DNA of 64,000 nucleotides from Hormiphora californensis (Eukaryota > Ctenophora > Tentaculata > Cydippida > Pleurobrachiidae): NCBI GenBank assembly GCA_020137815.1, contig CM035357.1, positions 7,262,315 through 7,326,314 on the forward strand, read 5' to 3'. Shown here piece by piece: positions 59,269-64,000 of the stretch (within the stretch, counting starts at the first letter, position 1; each line of letters starts with the position of its first letter). A program made the position numbers and the translations under genes. Under the pieces are notes generated by a model. That model had not been told where the DNA came from, searched no databases, and saw nothing but the letters and a program-made list of their open reading frames with translations.

Positions 59269-60789
59269 TCACTCGCATTTCTCCTTCGCACGACAGCAGA
59301 CAACTGATACGCATTTGTAGATGATCACTAAGAGAACCATAACAACAGTTACCATGGTAACTAGGATGGTAGCCATGACATCGATGTTATACATTTGAAT
59401 AGTACCCTGATCCAGTGCTACCTTATTCACCAAATCATCCAGCTCGCCTCTCTCCACTAGTTCCCCTACCAAACTCACCAGCCTCTCTCTCACAAAGCTC
59501 TCCTTTACCCTCCTAACTGCCTTTTTCATTCTCTCCTGATAACCAGAAAGATCTCCTAACATCTGCTGAAGTTTCCCGGCTGCCTCCTCTTTAATATTTT
59601 CCTTCCAAACCTTCTCACCAAACCCTCGGAATATTATTAGCTCAGCATTAAAGTCCTGATCTGCAAAAAGTGGGATACAAAGAACAGGAACGGCGTAGAA
59701 GATTGTCTCAAGTCGGCCGTTATTTCCACAGTGACTGATGAACAATCGGACTTTTCCCGATGCCAAAAGGGACCTCTGGGGAATCCAGGACATTGGTAGA
59801 AAATTTTCCGGAAGACTAGACTCATCATTAGTTTTGATTACCACCCTCATATCCAGATTTTCCAAAATGGTAATCAGTTCCTGGAACCAAGGCCAATGTC
59901 CATCCGTCCGTACGTAGGATCCGAAGGACAGAAGAATGACCCCCGGTTCTACAAACTCCGCCAACTCCGGACTAAGGGCAGGAGGAGAAGAATGGAGGAG
60001 ATTAATGGCCCCAATTTGAAGCTCATTAGGGGCTCGGAGAGAGGGAAACGACATTGCATTCTGATCATTTCCAAGTATCAACTTTACTGCACCGTCACTT
60101 GAAACCCCAAACTTATTCTCCATAACTTGTTGATGAGATTTGTACATTGTAATGTATGTCATGTGGTGCCGGAACAGGATATAAAAACTGTTAAATCGTT
60201 CCAGGAATGTCGGTGCTCGATGGAAATTCTCCATAAACAGAGGGCCTGGTTGGGTGGTAGGAAGTCTTGGTAGATTATTCTCAGCAAGGCCAGGGTTTGT
60301 CAGGACTGCTGTTAAGAATTTAACTACTGGGATATTCAGTTTGGCACCCAGAGCAGATATTCCTGTTGGTTCGGGCATTTCGGACAGCAGCAAATCTGAT
60401 TTCGAGGCTATTTCTAAGAATTGGGCTGAAGAAACTACATTGTTTGCGTTTTCCCAGACACCGGACCAAACGTCAATACAACTTTGGGTCATCTGGGCCA
60501 TCTTAGAGGAATGTCGACCAATAAGATCCTCCATACAAGTTGACCGGAAACTGCCTTTTTCCCTTCCGACCTCCGGCTCAGCCCAGGTGATATTGGGATG
60601 GGGTGAAGGCGCCTTTCCACCCTTCACCATACACATAAAGGTAATGTTATGTCCCGCACTGGCTAACTCCACTGCCACGTCGTAAGGGGCGCTCAGGTGA
60701 GATCCAGTGAGGACTGCAGCAACCAGGATATTGCCAGCCGAGACATGGGTAAAGAAGCAGCAGACAGTGAGAATGAGTTTCAAGATCAT
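59269..60789 (-). CDS. UDP-glycosyltransferase (UGT family 1 type)
   Basis: Single-exon membrane enzyme, 506 aa, transferring a sugar (commonly glucuronic acid or glucose) from a UDP donor to small lipophilic acceptors. It has an N-terminal signal peptide (about 1-18, LILTVCCFFTHVSA) and a variable acceptor half. The C-terminal donor-binding half has VILLSFGSYVRTDG, WIPQRSLLAS and the UGT signature FISHCGNNGRLETIFY...VPVLCIPLFADQ near 348-380 (HCGNNG instead of the more common HGG/HCGxNS). One membrane span follows near 468-492, with a short basic cytosolic tail. The fold orientation suggests an ER-luminal or secretory enzyme. The acceptor cannot be predicted. The start is the Met before the signal peptide. 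Confidence 0.93.
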   Translation of the reverse strand: MILKLILTVCCFFTHVSAGNILVAAVLTGSHLSAPYDVAVELASAGHNITFMCMVKGGKAPSPHPNITWAEPEVGREKGSFRSTCMEDLIGRHSSKMAQMTQSCIDVWSGVWENANNVVSSAQFLEIASKSDLLLSEMPEPTGISALGAKLNIPVVKFLTAVLTNPGLAENNLPRLPTTQPGPLFMENFHRAPTFLERFNSFYILFRHHMTYITMYKSHQQVMENKFGVSSDGAVKLILGNDQNAMSFPSLRAPNELQIGAINLLHSSPPALSPELAEFVEPGVILLSFGSYVRTDGHWPWFQELITILENLDMRVVIKTNDESSLPENFLPMSWIPQRSLLASGKVRLFISHCGNNGRLETIFYAVPVLCIPLFADQDFNAELIIFRGFGEKVWKENIKEEAAGKLQQMLGDLSGYQERMKKAVRRVKESFVRERLVSLVGELVERGELDDLVNKVALDQGTIQMYNIDVMATILVTMVTVVMVLLVIIYKCVSVVCCRAKEKCE

Positions 60790-61865
60790 TGCTAAAGCAG
60801 GAATTTAAATAAAACAAAATGAAAAAGTTGTATTTGAAACATATAAAATAAGAGCTTTTGAAACATATAAAATAAGAAGCTTTTGAAGTTCATCATAAAA
60901 GAAGCACTTGAAATACTTAATATGTGGAATACAAAAAGCAAAAAGCTGTACATGAGACAGAGAGTGTAGGAGAGAATGAGTCATTTGCCATGCATGGCAT
61001 TATATATCCTCTCCATGAAGACAGAACTCACAAAATATTCTTGTGCCACATCCATGTCCAGAGCAAATTATGTAGGAGATGATAAACTAAGAGCATGATA
61101 CAGAAGGGAGAGAGGAGACAGAGATGGAGGGAGATAGAGAGAGGGCCGAGGGGGAAATAGAGAGAGAAAGGGATAGAGAAGGCGCTCCTGAATCGATTAG
61201 ACGAGGGAAGGAAGTAGAAAAAGCAAGTTGTGAAATCGTAGTCTGTAAATAAAGGTGAGGGGGAGAGAGGTGAGTTCGACTGTGAGAGAGAACAGCAAAA
61301 TATAAGTTTTTCGTAAATGCATGGAAGAGAGTGGACATATTTCTATGGAAAGGGAAAGCAATCAGTTAAATTAAAATGGTCTGGTAGAAATATTCAAGTA
61401 TAGAAGAAAAGAGTGTAAACAGCTGTTCAGTAATCAAGACGAATGTGTGCAACAATTTCCAAACAGCCAGCACTCGAAATCTGAAAAATTATCATCCGAT
61501 CGGATACAAACTCATTCCACGAAAGAGGAGAGAGATTCGAAGGAGGGAACTTTGAATCTGGCCGGAGGGACTGAGAGAGAGGGAGAGAGATGGAGAGAGA
61601 GAAACTCAGCAAAGAGATTGCGGGAATGACTTCAATACACAATTTGCCACCTGGCACCCGGATCAGGTTACATAGGGATGGGAGGAAGGCGATGAGGAGG
61701 TTGAGGAAGATAGTAAGGCTGGTAGGCTCTTGGAAATGAGCCAATAAAAAGGTTTTATGAAGGAGCAGGGAGCTCGAGGAATCCAAGAGACAGCAACTCT
61801 CTTACATTTCTCTAGTGCATGTCCTATGTAAACACGGAATAAGGAAAGTTATACACGCTGGTAAG

Positions 61866-61867
<2 letters not shown>

Positions 61868-61947
<80 letters not shown>
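61868..61947. repeat. (GA)n microsatellite
   Basis: About 80 bp of nearly uninterrupted GA. Confidence 0.92.
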
Positions 61948-61951
<4 letters not shown>

Positions 61952-62663
61952 GGGATGGAGAGTTTATAAAGAGGTGAGCTATCAAGAGAGAATGCAGCGC
62001 AGAGAGAAATGAATATGCAAGGGCATCGCACCACACAGACTATAACAGAGAAGGAGGGGAAAGAAAGAAGTTAACGAGAGAATAAAGAGAGAACGTGAAA
62101 GGGAGAAAGAGAGAAAGAGAGAACAAGACAGAAGGGAGAGAGAGAGAAAGAGAGAACAAGACAGAAGAGAGAGAGTGGGAGAAACAGAGAGAGAGAGAAC
62201 AAGAGTGAGGCAATCATTGAAGTGAGTTCCCCTGAAGGTTATTTAGAGGAGCTGCGTGTACGCCAGTGAGAGCCACGTACATCTATTATTAGGGATAGAG
62301 GGCCAGGGAGGGTGCGTGATGGAGGAAGCAGTGTGTAACAGAGAACTTGTATACAGTGTACCGTGTACTGCTTACTGTGTACTGCACGGTGATGACTGAT
62401 GGTATAATACATGTGCAAATTTGAGAGCTTGAAAAGCAGTCGGACTGCGTGTGTACAAGAGCTTGTCTCCCTCTATACTATAGCTCTTTAAAGAGAGAGA
62501 GATGCTAATGAACTATCATGATGGCAAGAGCCAGAGTGAACTGAGTGAGCAATATATCTCATCAATCATTGAAAGCTGGTGCAGCTACCACAGCAAGTAA
62601 TGTACCGTGATAGTTCATACACACGCTAACAGTGCACAAGCTGTACAAAAACAAAACAATGGT

Positions 62664-62870
<207 letters not shown>

Positions 62871-63365
62871 GAGAGGGGGAATGATAGAGAGATGATATAA
62901 CAGGCACTCAGGCAAAGAGAAAGAGAGAGAGTCAGATATGGGAAAGAAAGGCCTACCATAAACACTATTATGGCAATAACTGCATTGTAAGAAGTGGGAA
63001 AGTGTGCTCGTGTACCACACCCGCCGGTCAACAAAAGGAACCCTAGATAACCCCACCCCTACTGCTGACCAAACACTAGCATAAGAATATGATATGTTTG
63101 ATTGAATGGAACCCGGAATGTGTAGTTAGGTTAGGAGAGAGATAATGAGAGAGAGAGAAAGAAGGATAGATAGAGGGGTATAATGAGGAAGTTAGAGAGA
63201 GAATAATCTTCGATGAGATCATTATAAATATATCGCAGAATGAGGGTCCGTGAGCTCATTACTGATTACACAGAGGGAAGGTAAGTTAAAGCTATCTCTC
63301 TCAGTCACAGTGACCAGCTCCCCCTAACTCAAACCCTCTCTCATACAGTGACCAGGGGGTCCTTC

Positions 63366-63703
63366 ATGAACGCTGTTTAGGAAGATTCCTTATGAGTTAA
63401 GGAACATTTTAATCTAATTAAGGCCCCTTGGCTGTCATGAACTTGGGCGTTTAGGAAGATTTTTTCCAATAAGGAAAGTTCCTTATTTTCGTTCCTTAGG
63501 TGGATGTAATCGATACTATAATTGCGTGAGTGTAATTCCTTGTTGCCCAAAACGTTCCTTAACCCAAGATTTTCTTCCTTAACTCCCGATTTTCTTCCTT
63601 AACTGTAAGGATTCATGCCCCTGAAATAAGGACAACTAAAAGCTGTCCTTATTGGAGTTAAGGAACAAAAAAAGTTCCTTAAAGGCCACTAATTAGATTT
63701 TGT
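63366..63703. repeat. cluster of AAGGAAC/GTTCCTT inverted and direct repeats
   Basis: Two direct half-repeats begin TCATGAAC and contain TTTAGGAAGA (63,366 and 63,437). Several inverted GTTAAGGAAC/GTTCCTTA pairs follow, and TTTTAATCTAATTA near 63,408 recurs inverted near 63,690. It is probably a degraded palindromic MITE. Confidence 0.45.
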
Positions 63704-63755
63704 AGAGGGGAGAGACCGATGGCAACATGTCACCAGCACGATATCTCCGTCTATA

Positions 63756-63793
63756 AAGTGTAAGGTGCATAGACGTCTATGCACCTTACACTT
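63756..63793. repeat. 38-bp perfect palindrome
   Basis: AAGTGTAAGGTGCATAGAC is followed at once by its exact complement. It is loopless and flanked by unrelated sequence. Confidence 0.9.
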
Positions 63794-63895
63794 GCGCTCT
63801 AGCCTAATTCCTATAAAACCAAAAATCAGAGAAATTGAGATTGAAAATGTGAAAGAATGATAGAAACAGATAGCGAAATAGGGCCGGAGCGAAAG

Positions 63896-64000
<105 letters not shown>

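Overview
This is a eukaryotic, metazoan-type window. The genes have GT/AG introns, and there is an SMN-complex helicase (DDX20/Gemin3), an ADAT3 subunit, DNAJC25, SLC35A and SLC10A7 transporters, and a very dense population of transposons and (GA)n microsatellites. I cannot name the species; a sponge or another invertebrate with small introns is only a guess.

All nine recognisable genes lie on the minus strand. From right to left (5' to 3' for the genes) they are: a UDP-glycosyltransferase (59.3-60.8 kb), an unnamed BTB/POZ protein with a proline-rich tail (56.2-58.9 kb, 3 exons), SLC10A7 (53.5-54.6 kb, 2 exons), an SLC35A nucleotide-sugar transporter (49.9-52.7 kb, 9 exons), DNAJC25 (35.8-44.1 kb, 8 exons), a frame-broken PARG-like gene (32.5-33.9 kb), a frame-broken AIG1/ADTRP-like gene (31.5-32.2 kb), ADAT3 (30.3-31.1 kb, single exon) and DDX20 (0.8-29.7 kb, 14 exons). 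I rebuilt exon borders from splice sites, and the codon phases agree at every junction except around DDX20 exon 5. The genes do not form one pathway. They cover snRNP assembly, wobble-inosine formation in tRNA, ADP-ribose turnover, ER/Golgi chaperone and transport functions, and glucuronidation-type conjugation.

Mobile DNA fills the introns and spacers. DDX20 intron 4 is about 17.5 kb long. It holds a 14.8-kb structure bounded by inverted arms of about 520-540 bp (13,255-28,097). Inside are about 4 kb of 44-bp tandem monomers and, directly after them, a LINE ORF with endonuclease, reverse transcriptase and RNase H. A second 3' end of the same LINE lies just outside the left arm. DNAJC25 intron 4 carries a 5'-truncated CR1-like LINE, and its intron 2 carries two head-to-tail Helitron-like elements. 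The spacer between DNAJC25 and SLC35A holds a hAT-type MITE with an 8-bp target duplication, a pogo/Tigger-like MITE, a LINE 3' fragment, an 841-bp palindromic foldback element and a small TA-flanked MITE. Several of these elements belong to different superfamilies by their ends, yet they share the same internal cassette built around CGAATCGTGTTTCGAATCGG and TACGTGATYC. I consider this the most unusual signal in the window.

Two stretches (about 3.9-5.47 kb and 8.9-11.15 kb) look like poorly base-called sequence, with runaway homopolymers and a garbled copy of a repeat that is clean elsewhere. The exon carrying the DEAD and SAT motifs of DDX20 falls in the second one and is damaged there.
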